A DNA stretch of 64,000 bases from Ignavibacteriae bacterium HGW-Ignavibacteriae-1 (GCA_002839825.1 PGYU01000006.1:62001-126000), one strand, 5' to 3'; counted from the stretch's first letter, positions 46,511 through 54,912 are shown. The notes: generated from the sequence alone by a model not told the origin. Numbers and translations are program-made.

Positions 46511-46565
46511 TTGGTCATGTTGTAGAATTTTTATAGTTTCGTGTGTCAAAGTGGGTGAAAGTGGG
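46511..46565 (+). promoter_or_regulatory. mraZ promoter and MraZ box
   Basis: TTGG at 46511 and TATAGTTTC at about 46532 form a plausible promoter. Directly after it come three 10-bp-spaced repeats, GTGTGTCAAA (46541), GTGGGTGAAA (46551) and GTGGGAAAAA (46561). TGGGN repeats with 5-base spacers are the known operator of MraZ, so the gene is most likely autoregulated. The first repeat is degenerate. Confidence 0.78.
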
Positions 46566-46608
46566 AAAAATTCCCTGACTTTTTCATAAATTGATAACGG
46601 AGTGGTAA

Positions 46609-47052
46609 ATGGCTTTTTTCAAAGGGCAAGAATTACATTCTATCGACAACAAAGGTAGAGTGAATATTCCGGCAAAGATGCGTCGCAGCATATCGCCGGA
46701 TGCCAATGATACATTTACCGTTACTCGCGGGCAAGATGATTGCATCGTGGCGTATCCCTTAGATGAATGGAAAAATTACGAGGAAAAATTCGAAGAACTT
46801 AACCAGTATGATTCAAAAAACAGATTTTTCTTACGTAAAATCTTGATGTGGTCGGAAGAAGTGTTACTTGATGCACAACAACGCATTATGCTCCCAAAAA
46901 AATTGACAGATTTTGCGGAAATCGAAGGCAAAGTGCTGATAGTTGGAATGGTGGACCACATTGAGTTTTGGAATCCGGAGAAATTCGAAGAATATTTGAA
47001 CAATCACGACGAGAGTTACGAAGAAGTAGCGGCGAAAGTGATGGTAAAATAG
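46609..47052 (+). CDS. mraZ: Transcriptional regulator MraZ
   Basis: A 147-residue MraZ with two AbrB-like halves, each carrying the DxxxR motif (DNKGRVNIPAKMRRS and DAQQRIMLPKKL). MraZ forms ring-shaped oligomers, binds TGGG repeats and represses the division/cell-wall gene cluster. The operator is visible 45-70 bases upstream. The stop is directly followed by the rsmH start. Confidence 0.97.
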   Translation: MAFFKGQELHSIDNKGRVNIPAKMRRSISPDANDTFTVTRGQDDCIVAYPLDEWKNYEEKFEELNQYDSKNRFFLRKILMWSEEVLLDAQQRIMLPKKLTDFAEIEGKVLIVGMVDHIEFWNPEKFEEYLNNHDESYEEVAAKVMVK

Positions 47053-48003
47053 ATGAAGAAGAAAAGAGCAAAACCGCAAAGAGTGCGTACCGACAAGAGT
47101 CGGCACATAGAATATGACTATCATTTGCCGGTATTGCTTGAAGTAAGTGTTGACAATTTGGTTCAAAATGCTAATGGTATTTATGTAGATGGTACATTAG
47201 GTGGCGGCGGGCATGCAGAACTGATATTATCGAAATTAGATTTCGGGGGGAGTCTGATAGCGTTCGATAAAGACAGAAATGCGGTAGAACACTGCGAGAG
47301 GAAGTTAAAGCATTACGTTACAAAGGATGCTGCTCCTAAACTTACTATCTATAATGAGTGCTATAGCAATGTCTGCGAGAAATCAGCAGTTTGGGGGAAA
47401 TTCAGTGGTTTATTGCTTGACTTGGGCGTTTCCTCGAAGCAACTTGATACTGAATCCGCCGGGCTGAGTTACAGAGTTGACTCGCCTCTCGACATGCGGT
47501 TCGGTAACCACGGCAAAACTGCCGAAGAACTACTGAAGACGGCTGATGTTGCAGATTTGACCCATGTTCTTCGCTTTTATGGCGAGGAACCAAATTCAGC
47601 TAGAATTGCGCGACGTATCGTCGAAATGCGTCGCGTGATTCCTCTGAATTCAACATTCGAACTACGCGATATTATCACCTCAATTGTTCCCGTTCCACTA
47701 CACTACAAGACCCTTTCACGTGTTTTCCAAGCTATTCGCATCGCCGTAAACGATGAATTGAATATTTTGGAAAGAACCCTGAATTGCATCGTAGATAATA
47801 TGCGTCCCGGCGGAAGAATCGTAGTGATTTCCTATCATTCGCTCGAAGATAGAATCGTCAAGCATTTCATGCGTACTAATGCCACCAAAGAAAATCAAAG
47901 ATTAGCACTCATTACAAAGAAACCAATTATCCCCACTGTAGAAGAAATCGCCACTAATCCCAGAGCACGCAGCGCCAAGTTAAGAGTTGCCGAGGTAGTG
48001 TGA
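47053..48003 (+). CDS. rsmH: 16S rRNA (cytosine(1402)-N(4))-methyltransferase
   Basis: A 316-residue RsmH that methylates C1402 of 16S rRNA in the decoding centre. Visible: SAM motif VDGTLGGGGHAELIL, FDKD, LLDLGVSSKQLD, SPLDMRFG and ISYHSLEDRIVKHFM. It adjoins mraZ without a gap. ftsL does not follow; a short copy of its own last 22 bases appears 1.9 kb downstream. Confidence 0.97.
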   Translation: MKKKRAKPQRVRTDKSRHIEYDYHLPVLLEVSVDNLVQNANGIYVDGTLGGGGHAELILSKLDFGGSLIAFDKDRNAVEHCERKLKHYVTKDAAPKLTIYNECYSNVCEKSAVWGKFSGLLLDLGVSSKQLDTESAGLSYRVDSPLDMRFGNHGKTAEELLKTADVADLTHVLRFYGEEPNSARIARRIVEMRRVIPLNSTFELRDIITSIVPVPLHYKTLSRVFQAIRIAVNDELNILERTLNCIVDNMRPGGRIVVISYHSLEDRIVKHFMRTNATKENQRLALITKKPIIPTVEEIATNPRARSAKLRVAEVV

Positions 48004-48150
48004 GTGAGGGACGCTCCAAATGACAGTGAATCGTAGAAAGATACAATACAAACAATATTGTTTGAGTAGAGTGGGCGAATATATAAGGACGACTTAGGTA
48101 AACATGTCAAAATTTACATTTATATATTAAGATACAAAAAGGCAGAACTA

Positions 48151-49107
48151 ATGTACGGATTGAAAGAATTAAAGTCGCATATAATAATTGAAGAACATTC
48201 AGTTGAATGCCCTGTTAAAGGTTGTTCAATAAAAGTTGAAAGACAACGACAATCCTTTAAGAGAGAGCAAAAATTCCAATGCTCTGAACATAAAATCTAT
48301 ATATCACCATCAACATTTGAGTATCAAACAGCAAAAGAAAACCTGTTATGGTATGATAATTCCGACAAAATTCTTTTTAATAAAATTTTAGAAGTAAAAA
48401 GAGAATGCCGTATTGCAAGGGAAAATAGTGAAGATGCATTAACTTGGAATGTCATGAGGTTTCTTGACAGACAAAAACTTCTTCCAAGTTTTCTTTCGCA
48501 ATTATCTCGTAGGGAAATACAAGAAGCGGAAATGATTTTGTGGTCGTATTCGCCAACTGCAAAATCTAGCTGGTCATTGCTCAATCAAGCAAGGATTGAA
48601 TTTGGAGAAACGGTAGCTAGAGGGTCCGAACCTGACATAATTATATTGACCGATAAAGTTCTTTATTTTATAGAAGCCAAACTGACTTCAAAAAACAAAA
48701 CCAAGCCAAGTAACTTGCAAAACAGAAAAAAATACGAGATAGGTGGCAATAAATGGTTTCAACATATTTTTAAATCAGACTTTGAAACCCTTACTGTAAG
48801 AGAGCAGCAGTACGAACTTATGCGTTACTGGTTACTAGGAAGTTGGTTGGCAAAGCAAATCGGAATTGATTTTGAGTTTTACAGCCTTGTTATCCAATCC
48901 AGAGAAAAAGCATTAGAAGCTGAATTTGACAAAAATATAATTGAAACTCCCGAAAGAAAGTTTTCGCGTTTGACTTGGGAACAGATTTATGATTTTGTTA
49001 TTACAATACCCGAAAGCCAAGAAAAACAGAAAATAACAGAATATTTTATCAATAAAACCATTGGATATGGTTCTAATGGGAAAATCATAAAAGCGTTTGA
49101 ATTATAG
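48151..49107 (+). CDS. PD-(D/E)XK nuclease-like protein with zinc-ribbon-like N-terminus
   Basis: A 318-residue cytosolic protein of unknown family. C20, C25, C44 and H47 (CPVKGC then CSEH) can form a zinc site. A conserved-looking glutamate (WNVMRFLDRQKLLPSF region) precedes the core GSEPDIIILTDKVLYFIEAKL, a clear PD-ExK signature (about residues 158-176, with D162, E174, K176 approximately). This fold is shared by restriction, repair and phage-defence nucleases. It heads a two-gene unit with the membrane protein 12 bases downstream. The target cannot be told; no methyltransferase is adjacent, so a classical restriction role is unlikely. Confidence 0.68.
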   Translation: MYGLKELKSHIIIEEHSVECPVKGCSIKVERQRQSFKREQKFQCSEHKIYISPSTFEYQTAKENLLWYDNSDKILFNKILEVKRECRIARENSEDALTWNVMRFLDRQKLLPSFLSQLSRREIQEAEMILWSYSPTAKSSWSLLNQARIEFGETVARGSEPDIIILTDKVLYFIEAKLTSKNKTKPSNLQNRKKYEIGGNKWFQHIFKSDFETLTVREQQYELMRYWLLGSWLAKQIGIDFEFYSLVIQSREKALEAEFDKNIIETPERKFSRLTWEQIYDFVITIPESQEKQKITEYFINKTIGYGSNGKIIKAFEL

Positions 49108-49119
49108 AGGCAAACAGAA

Positions 49120-49839
49120 ATGAAAGATGTAAAGTACAATGACCAACTTGAAAAAATACTAACTGCCATATTTGGTAGTATCGGAACATTAGCAATATTT
49201 ATTAATTTACATTTAAAAGGTTATCAAAGTGAATATATCTTTGATGCGATTAAAGATATCGCGGGATTAGTAGTTGTAATTGCAGTATTTTTAGTCGCAA
49301 ATAAACTATTTAGAAAAGGTGAAAAATTTGACTTCGCTATATTATTTGAAATTCATTTGAAAAATTGGATTGAACAAAACGATTATCTCGTATGTGAAAA
49401 TTTTGCGGAAGAAGGCAAAGGGAAGTACTCAAAAAGATATTGTTCAATGGTTATTGAACATTCAAATATTGTAACAAGAAAAAAATATGCTAAGGACGCT
49501 ACACAAAATAAAGAAAAAGGCGCTTTCGTATATCTTCCATATAAAGATGAAACTGGGAATATGAAACATGAATTTGAATTCAGGTTTAACGAGCGAACAT
49601 TTGAAAGACAAAATATCTATAAGACAGATAATGGAGAAGTAAACTTGAGAGCCATTATTGAACAGTTTGCGAACAGAATTGATGATAATTTCAAAAGCAT
49701 TGGTGTTTCAGTTAAAGCAAATCCATCAAATAAAACAATAGCTGTTTCATTTGAAGATATGGAACAATCTGAAGAAAATGCCAAAAAATTGATAGACCTT
49801 GTTGAATTTGTTAAAACTTTAACTCTGGCTTTGGCATGA
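49120..49839 (+). CDS. Two-TM membrane protein with cytosolic domain, partner of the nuclease
   Basis: A 239-residue protein with two N-terminal membrane helices (TAIFGSIGTLAIFINLHL, about 14-31, and IAGLVVVIAVFLVANKLF, about 46-63) and a cytosolic domain of about 170 residues (FDFAILFEIHLKNWIEQNDY, HEFEFRFNERTFERQNIYKT). Family not recognised. An AGAGG site lies ahead of its start, and the gap to the nuclease gene is 12 bases, so the two are cotranslated. Two-helix anchors with a soluble sensor or effector part are common in defence systems; the role is inference. Confidence 0.58.
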   Translation: MKDVKYNDQLEKILTAIFGSIGTLAIFINLHLKGYQSEYIFDAIKDIAGLVVVIAVFLVANKLFRKGEKFDFAILFEIHLKNWIEQNDYLVCENFAEEGKGKYSKRYCSMVIEHSNIVTRKKYAKDATQNKEKGAFVYLPYKDETGNMKHEFEFRFNERTFERQNIYKTDNGEVNLRAIIEQFANRIDDNFKSIGVSVKANPSNKTIAVSFEDMEQSEENAKKLIDLVEFVKTLTLALA

Positions 49840-49862
49840 TTCTCAGGGAGGTACACTTCCCC

Positions 49863-49887
49863 TCAGTCAGTTGTAACAACTGACTGA
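49863..49887. repeat. Perfect 11-bp hairpin after the two-gene cassette
   Basis: TCAGTCAGTTG (49863-49873), loop TAA, CAACTGACTGA (49877-49887). No T run, so not a normal terminator. A related but diverged hairpin (loop CAGTTGTTACA) lies at 58446-58471. Confidence 0.75.
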
Positions 49888-49921
49888 ACATAAAGAGTTG
49901 CCGAAGTGTTGTGATTGGGGC

Positions 49922-50683
49922 TTAGGTTAGGGAATTGATTGACATTAGCAGAAAGGGCAGACACGCTGAATAATCTAATTCGTAATAATTTGCACCAAGT
50001 TTGATATTTTCATAATAATCTTGACGATGCTCCTTGTAATATTTTTCAGTTTGCAAATTCCAGAAACTTTTCCCAAGCTTTTCTGCAATAAACCACTTTT
50101 CGAGTAATCTGGCTACTCTTCCATTTCCATCGCTAAAGGGATGAATATGAGCAAAAATTAAATGTATCAACGCCGCATGGTAAAACACTTCAGTAGTAGA
50201 TAAATTTGTATTAAGCAAATTTTCTAAATCTGCGAAAAATTCATTCATTTTGCCATCAACATATTCCGGTTCAATTGCCAAGTAAACCAAACCATACTGG
50301 TCGAAAACGCCAATCTTTTCATTTCGGAAATGACCACGCTTGCTTTTGATTAGCAATGTTTCGGACAAAATTGCGTGGCAATGCAACAGATTTTTTGCAT
50401 TCAATTGATTGCCTTGTGCATATTCGTATGCCGCAACCAAATTCTCAATTTCTACAATTTCCTTATTATTTTTGCCTTTTGCTTTCAACAAAGCATGATT
50501 CATAAAAGAGTTCAAATCAATGCTATTGCCCTCGATATTTGCCGAATATACCGCTGAAGCTTGGTTCTTATATCCCAAGTCAGTGATTAAATCAGTTTGG
50601 GATGAAATCGCTGAATAGTTCGCAATTTTATCGCCAACACTTAATTCATAATTCTTCAAATATGTTTGCTCAGTAATTTTCAT
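49922..50683 (-). CDS. Fic family protein (AMPylase-type)
   Basis: A 253-residue Fic-domain protein. The catalytic motif is HPFSDGNGR (about 177-185), complete. An inhibitory helix of the S/TxxxEG/N type lies on the N-terminal side (SANIEGN, about 47-53), marking a self-inhibited class II Fic. Such enzymes attach AMP or related groups to protein hydroxyls, acting as toxins or regulators. No separate antitoxin gene is seen, as expected with the built-in inhibitor. It lies in minus orientation right after the rsmH-end copy. Confidence 0.93.
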   Translation of the reverse strand: MKITEQTYLKNYELSVGDKIANYSAISSQTDLITDLGYKNQASAVYSANIEGNSIDLNSFMNHALLKAKGKNNKEIVEIENLVAAYEYAQGNQLNAKNLLHCHAILSETLLIKSKRGHFRNEKIGVFDQYGLVYLAIEPEYVDGKMNEFFADLENLLNTNLSTTEVFYHAALIHLIFAHIHPFSDGNGRVARLLEKWFIAEKLGKSFWNLQTEKYYKEHRQDYYENIKLGANYYELDYSACLPFLLMSINSLT

Positions 50684-50853
50684 TAATCACGGCTCTTAAT
50701 CATTTAAGAAATTCCAATTGTCATTCTGACGAATATAACAGTATTGCATTTGTTGGGGGTATTGAACAAGATTTACGGTATTGAGCCCACATCAACCATA
50801 GGATTAACCCTATGGTTGCAGAAACACAACCCTATTGTTCTGCGGAGTCTCAT

Positions 50854-50888
50854 TCCTGTCCATCCTGAAATCTTGATAATCCTGTTCA
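50854..50888 (+). repeat. 35-bp dispersed repeat, copy A
   Basis: Begins TCCTGTCCATCCTGAAATCT and ends TTGATAATCCTGTTCA. One mismatch to the copy at 62671-62705; an inverted copy is at 58484-58517. Confidence 0.88.
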
Positions 50889-50907
50889 GAATTTTTGAAG
50901 AAAAAAA

Positions 50908-50956
50908 TTTGTATATGTAAATTTTTTACACTACTTTTGCATAGTGAACGTTCACT
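50908..50956 (+). promoter_or_regulatory. Promoter and TetR-type operator of the efflux operon
   Basis: TTTG (50908-50911), 20 bases, TACTTTTG (50932-50939) form a good phylum-type promoter. Three bases on lies the perfect 14-bp palindrome AGTGAACGTTCACT (50943-50956), at the expected transcription start, where a bound repressor would block initiation. The tetR gene starts at 50994, so autorepression is likely. Confidence 0.78.
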
Positions 50957-50993
50957 TACATAAAAGTAATTTAAGATTGGATATCAACGTAAA

Positions 50994-51590
50994 ATGACAA
51001 TGACTATAACAGACAGACAAATGGAAATAATAGAAGCTGCCGGCAGAATACTCACTTCATCGGGTACTAGCGGATTGACCATAAAGAACTTATCCAAGGA
51101 AATGCAATTCTCTGAAAGTGCTATTTACAGGCACTTTACAAGTAAGGAGGAGATTATTGTTGCTTTGCTCGAATACCTTGCACAGATTATTGACGAACGA
51201 TGCACTATTGCAACTTCATTAGGTAATTCGCCAGAGGAAAAGTTCACATTGCTATTTCAAAATCAGCTATCGTTTTTTAAAGAAAATCCTCATTTTGTTG
51301 TAGCTGTATTTTCAGATGGACTTATGGAAGAAAGTGAACGAATAAACGAAACGATACTTAAAATCTTCTCGGTCAAAATGAAGCATTTGATGCCTATATT
51401 AATCGAAGGACAACAGAAGCAAGTATTCACAAATTTAGTAACAACTGAGGAATTGATGCAAATCGTCATGGGAACGTTCAGACTACAAATGTTTAAATGG
51501 CGTTTAGCGAATTATCAATTTGACATCCAACGTACCGGAAACAACTTAATTCAATCAATTTTGACATTAATAAGGAATAATGAATCATGA
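50994..51590 (+). CDS. TetR/AcrR family transcriptional regulator
   Basis: A 198-residue regulator. The N-terminal helix-turn-helix is typical (LTIKNLSKEMQFSESAIYRH, FTSKEEIIVALLEYL, about 26-62); the C-terminal part is the usual helical ligand/dimer domain. It heads the efflux operon, overlaps the next gene by 4 bases (ATGA), and has a palindromic operator over its own promoter. It most likely represses the operon until a toxic compound binds. Confidence 0.95.
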   Translation: MTMTITDRQMEIIEAAGRILTSSGTSGLTIKNLSKEMQFSESAIYRHFTSKEEIIVALLEYLAQIIDERCTIATSLGNSPEEKFTLLFQNQLSFFKENPHFVVAVFSDGLMEESERINETILKIFSVKMKHLMPILIEGQQKQVFTNLVTTEELMQIVMGTFRLQMFKWRLANYQFDIQRTGNNLIQSILTLIRNNES

Positions 51591-52048
51591 ACAGAGTAAG
51601 AATCTTTGCAGCCTCAATTCTATTAACACTTTTTGCAATTAGTTGTAATAATAACGCCCAAGAGAAGATGGATACAGAAAACCATTCAGTTGACCACGAT
51701 GCTCATAATCATGGTACAGAATCCATTGAGTTGAACAATAACGAAAAATGGCATGTAAACGAAGAAATGAAACCCTTCATTATTGAAAGTGAAAAAGTGC
51801 TTAACACATATACCGAAACTGAATCAAATGATTATTTGACTCTTGCAAGCCAACTAAAAAGTAAAAATTCAGAGTTAATCAATAGCTGTACGATGCAAGG
51901 GAAAAGTCACGATGAATTGCACAAATGGCTTCACCCCCACATGGATTTAATTGAAAAACTTGAAAATGCTGAAAACGAGAATGATGCAAATGTAATTATT
52001 TCAGATTTGAAAGCATCTTTTAACACTTATCATACTTATTTCCAGTAA
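51587..52048 (+). CDS. Histidine-rich periplasmic lipoprotein in efflux operon
   Basis: A 153-residue lipoprotein: signal peptide and lipobox LFAISC (lipid-bearing C20), then a histidine/acid-rich linker (ENHSVDHDAHNHGTESIEL, about 31-49) and a helical domain with NEEMKPFIIESEKVLNTY and MQGKSHDELHKWLHPHMDLI, reminiscent of small metal-responsive periplasmic helical bundles. Metal binding is likely from composition but not proven. Start overlaps the tetR stop. It may make this an operon for metal or metal-containing toxin efflux. Confidence 0.7.
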   Translation: MNRVRIFAASILLTLFAISCNNNAQEKMDTENHSVDHDAHNHGTESIELNNNEKWHVNEEMKPFIIESEKVLNTYTETESNDYLTLASQLKSKNSELINSCTMQGKSHDELHKWLHPHMDLIEKLENAENENDANVIISDLKASFNTYHTYFQ

Positions 52049-52164
52049 AAGTCATTTTAGCGATATGCCAGAGACCTATATTGGCTAATACAAATTCAGA
52101 GTAATTTGGCTTATACCCATGTAATTTTGTAATCAATTTTAGAAAATAAAAAAAAATTTAAACC

Positions 52165-53499
52165 ATGAAGTTAGTAAATATTCACAAACATTTCTACATC
52201 CTCATCATTCTCATGTTGGGAGTGGATACGGTTCAAGCACAAGTTTGGACCTTGAATCAATGTATTGAGTCAGCACAAGAGAACAATAAGAGCCTTCAAA
52301 TAGGTAAAAACAATATGGCTATTAGCGAGTTCCGGCATAAGGAATCCAAAGCTAATTTGCTACCCAAAGTTAACGCCAATGTTGATTACAAATACTTTAC
52401 AAATCTGCCTTACCAACTGATGCCTCTATCAACCTTTAATCCGGCAGCAGAAGAAGGTCAATTTAGAGAGGCTCAGTTTGGTGTTCCGCATAACATCAAT
52501 GCGAATCTGCAATTTTCGATGATATTGTATAATCCACAAGTTTATGGTTCTATTAAGGCAACGAAAGTAGCTACGGAATTAGCAGAATTGCAATTTCGAA
52601 AATCCGAAGAGCAAATCTATTTTGAAATCTCGAATCTCTATTACAACGCACAAATTTTGCATCATCAAATGATTTTTATTGACAGCAATCTCGTGAATTC
52701 AGAAAGGCTTTTGATAAATATGCAATTGCTCAAAGAGCAACTTTTAGCCAAAGGTACAGATGTGGGTAAAGTGGAATTGCAGGTGGCACAATTATCAACA
52801 CAGAAAGAAATTGTATTAAGTAAATACGACCAAGTCCTGAACGCTTTGAAATTCGCTATAGGTATTCCAATCGAGCAAAATCTTCAGATTGAACCGGAAA
52901 TTGCATTCCAACAAAGTACTGAGTACAACAAGTCAATTACTTTGGATATGCAAATCGTGAAGACTCAAAACAATTTATTAGCCAATGAGATAAGCACATT
53001 GAATAAATCGAGATTTTTACCGTCCCTAAATCTCATAGCTTCTTATGGAGCCACCGGTTTTGGATATGATAAGCAGCCCAATAGTTTCTTGGATTTTTAC
53101 CCAATCGCTTTTGCAGGCATTCAACTTTCTTATCCTATATTCAACGGAACAGTAACGAAACAAAAAATAAATCAGAAAAAGATTGAAGTACAAAACAATG
53201 AGCTTCAATTTGGCTTAATCACTGACCAGAACAATATGCAGACAGAAAATGCAAAATCGCAAATAAAAGTTGCACATTACTCTATTGAAAAGACAAAAGA
53301 GCAAATCAAACTTGCCACTGAGATTTACCACCAAACAATATTACAGCAGAAACAGGGGTTGGCAAACCTCACGGATGTGATTTTAGCTGACAATAGTTTA
53401 CGTGAAGCACAACAATCATACTTGTCTTCAGTAATAGATTATCTGAAAGCAGATTTAGAACTGAAAAAAGTAAGCGGAAATTTATCAATTAAGAATTAA
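52165..53499 (+). CDS. Outer-membrane efflux protein, TolC family
   Basis: A 444-residue TolC-type channel: signal peptide (about 1-26), then two long helical/hairpin repeats (WTLNQCIESAQENNKSLQIG, LNLIASYGATGFGYDKQPNS). It forms the outer-membrane exit duct for the RND pump. The stop codon lies inside the first units of a heptamer repeat array; the last four residues (SIKN) are repeat-encoded, as in the next gene. Confidence 0.93.
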   Translation: MKLVNIHKHFYILIILMLGVDTVQAQVWTLNQCIESAQENNKSLQIGKNNMAISEFRHKESKANLLPKVNANVDYKYFTNLPYQLMPLSTFNPAAEEGQFREAQFGVPHNINANLQFSMILYNPQVYGSIKATKVATELAELQFRKSEEQIYFEISNLYYNAQILHHQMIFIDSNLVNSERLLINMQLLKEQLLAKGTDVGKVELQVAQLSTQKEIVLSKYDQVLNALKFAIGIPIEQNLQIEPEIAFQQSTEYNKSITLDMQIVKTQNNLLANEISTLNKSRFLPSLNLIASYGATGFGYDKQPNSFLDFYPIAFAGIQLSYPIFNGTVTKQKINQKKIEVQNNELQFGLITDQNNMQTENAKSQIKVAHYSIEKTKEQIKLATEIYHQTILQQKQGLANLTDVILADNSLREAQQSYLSSVIDYLKADLELKKVSGNLSIKN

Positions 53500-53726
53500 G
53501 AATTGAGAATTAAGAATTAAGAATTAAGAATTAAGAATTGAGAATTAAGAATTAAGAATTAAGAATGAAGAATTGAGAATTGAGAGTAGAGAGTTAAGAA
53601 TTGAGAATTAAGAATTAAGAATTAAGAATTAAGAGTTAAGAATTAAGAATTAAGAGTTAAGAATTAAGAATTAAGAATTAAGAATGAAGAATGAAGAATT
53701 GAGAATTGTGAGTAGAGAGTTAAGTA
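53487..53726 (+). repeat. Degenerate tandem array of 7-bp units (AAGAATT), array 1
   Basis: About 33 units of AAGAATT with variants GAGAATT, AAGAATG, AAGAGTT and GAGAGTT fill nearly the whole gap between the TolC-like and adaptor genes. The array begins within the last codons of the upstream gene. Confidence 0.93.
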
Positions 53727-53751
53727 TTATCAATAATAAATTAATAATAAC

Positions 53752-54810
53752 ATGAATTGGAAAAGAATAATTGGATTGTTGTTGGGGGCGGCATTGATAG
53801 CCTTCGTAGTCATTAAGTTGATATCCAACAAGGAAGTTGCTCAAGATAGAGTTTATCAATACGATAAAGAGCAAGCAATCAATGTTCGGGTAGATTCTAT
53901 TCGATATGAATTTATCGGGGATGAATTGAGTTATAGCGGGACTTTCGAGCCCAATAAGGAATCGAAATTGAGCTCTGAATTACAGGGCAAAATCAATGCG
54001 ATTTTTGTTGATGTTGGAAGCTATGTCAAAAAGGGGCAGTCGTTAATACAGTTAGATAATTCTCTATTAAAACTACAACTACAGACTGTTGAAGTGCAGA
54101 TTGAAGGATTAGAAGCAGACTTTGAACGCTATCAAATTTTAGTTAAAGCAGATGCTATTCAAGGTGTCCAATTAGAAAAAGCTGAATTAGGATTGAAATC
54201 CGCAAAAGTCCAAAAGGCTACATTATTGGAACAAATAAGCAAAACCATCATCAAAGCACCTTTTGACGGCGTGATAACAGCAAAACTGAGTGAAGTAGGT
54301 TCATTCGCAGCGCCCGGAGTACCCTTGCTTCAGTTAACAGACATTTCAACTTTGAAATTCACTGTAAATATTCCGGAAAGTGCATTATCAAATTTCAAAT
54401 TGAATAATACTTACTCTATCAAAGCAGATGTTTACCCCGACTTTGCTCTTGATGCTTCGCTTATCATGGTAGGCAGTAAGGCAAATATGGGTAGTAGTTT
54501 TCCGGTTCAGTTTAAAGTGAAAAACACTTCCGATTTCAAAATTAAATCCGGAATGTTTGGAAAAGCATTTTTATCGAACGAAAATCAAGAAAAAGGCATT
54601 ATGATTCCAGCTTCTGCTATCGTAGGTACTTCAAATCAGCAACAAGTATATTTGGTAAAAGACAATAAGGCTGTACTGCAGAACATAAGCGTTTCAGAAA
54701 GAATTCAGAATAAAGCGCTTATATCGAGTGGTTTGAAAGCAGGCGATGTAATCATTACAAATGGATTCATCAATCTATATGACGGCGCGAATGTTTCAAT
54801 TAAGAATTAA
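53752..54810 (+). CDS. RND efflux periplasmic adaptor subunit
   Basis: A 352-residue membrane-fusion protein: N-terminal membrane anchor (IGLLLGAALIAFVVIKLI, about 5-22), lipoyl-like halves (GKINAIFVDVGSYVKKGQSL, and IIKAPFDGVITAKLSEVGSF), a helical hairpin between them, then beta-barrel and membrane-proximal domains (KIKSGMFGKAFL, GLKAGDVIITNGFINLYDGA). It links the RND pump to the outer-membrane channel. It ends SIKN-stop within the second heptamer array. Confidence 0.93.
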   Translation: MNWKRIIGLLLGAALIAFVVIKLISNKEVAQDRVYQYDKEQAINVRVDSIRYEFIGDELSYSGTFEPNKESKLSSELQGKINAIFVDVGSYVKKGQSLIQLDNSLLKLQLQTVEVQIEGLEADFERYQILVKADAIQGVQLEKAELGLKSAKVQKATLLEQISKTIIKAPFDGVITAKLSEVGSFAAPGVPLLQLTDISTLKFTVNIPESALSNFKLNNTYSIKADVYPDFALDASLIMVGSKANMGSSFPVQFKVKNTSDFKIKSGMFGKAFLSNENQEKGIMIPASAIVGTSNQQQVYLVKDNKAVLQNISVSERIQNKALISSGLKAGDVIITNGFINLYDGANVSIKN

Positions 54811-54887
54811 GAATTAAGAATTAAGAATTAAGAATTAAGAATTAAGAATTAAGAATTGAGAATTGAGAATTGAGAATTAAGAATTGT
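54798..54887 (+). repeat. Tandem array of AAGAATT units, array 2
   Basis: About 12 units, nearly pure AAGAATT followed by three GAGAATT, starting in the final codons of the adaptor gene and ending 26 bases before the four-helix-bundle gene. Confidence 0.93.
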
Positions 54888-54912
54888 CAAATAAAAATCA
54901 AGAAATAATAAT

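Larger units (their letters stand above)
47982..49914. repeat. Direct repeat of the rsmH 3' end flanking a two-gene cassette
   Basis: The last 22 bases of rsmH (47982-48003, encoding the end ..RVAEVV-stop) recur at 49893-49914 with 19 of 22 identical; the second copy would read RVAEVL-stop. Between them lie the nuclease and two-TM genes. The layout is like an insertion at a gene end that rebuilds the end on one side. Confidence 0.65.

Noticed and set aside
48151-49107. Classical restriction endonuclease of a type II system
   Set aside because: No methyltransferase gene lies beside it; the nearest is 9 kb away and self-sufficient.
53487-54887. Heptamer arrays considered as a CRISPR array
   Set aside because: Units are 7 bp with no spacers and no cas genes nearby; it is a short tandem repeat.
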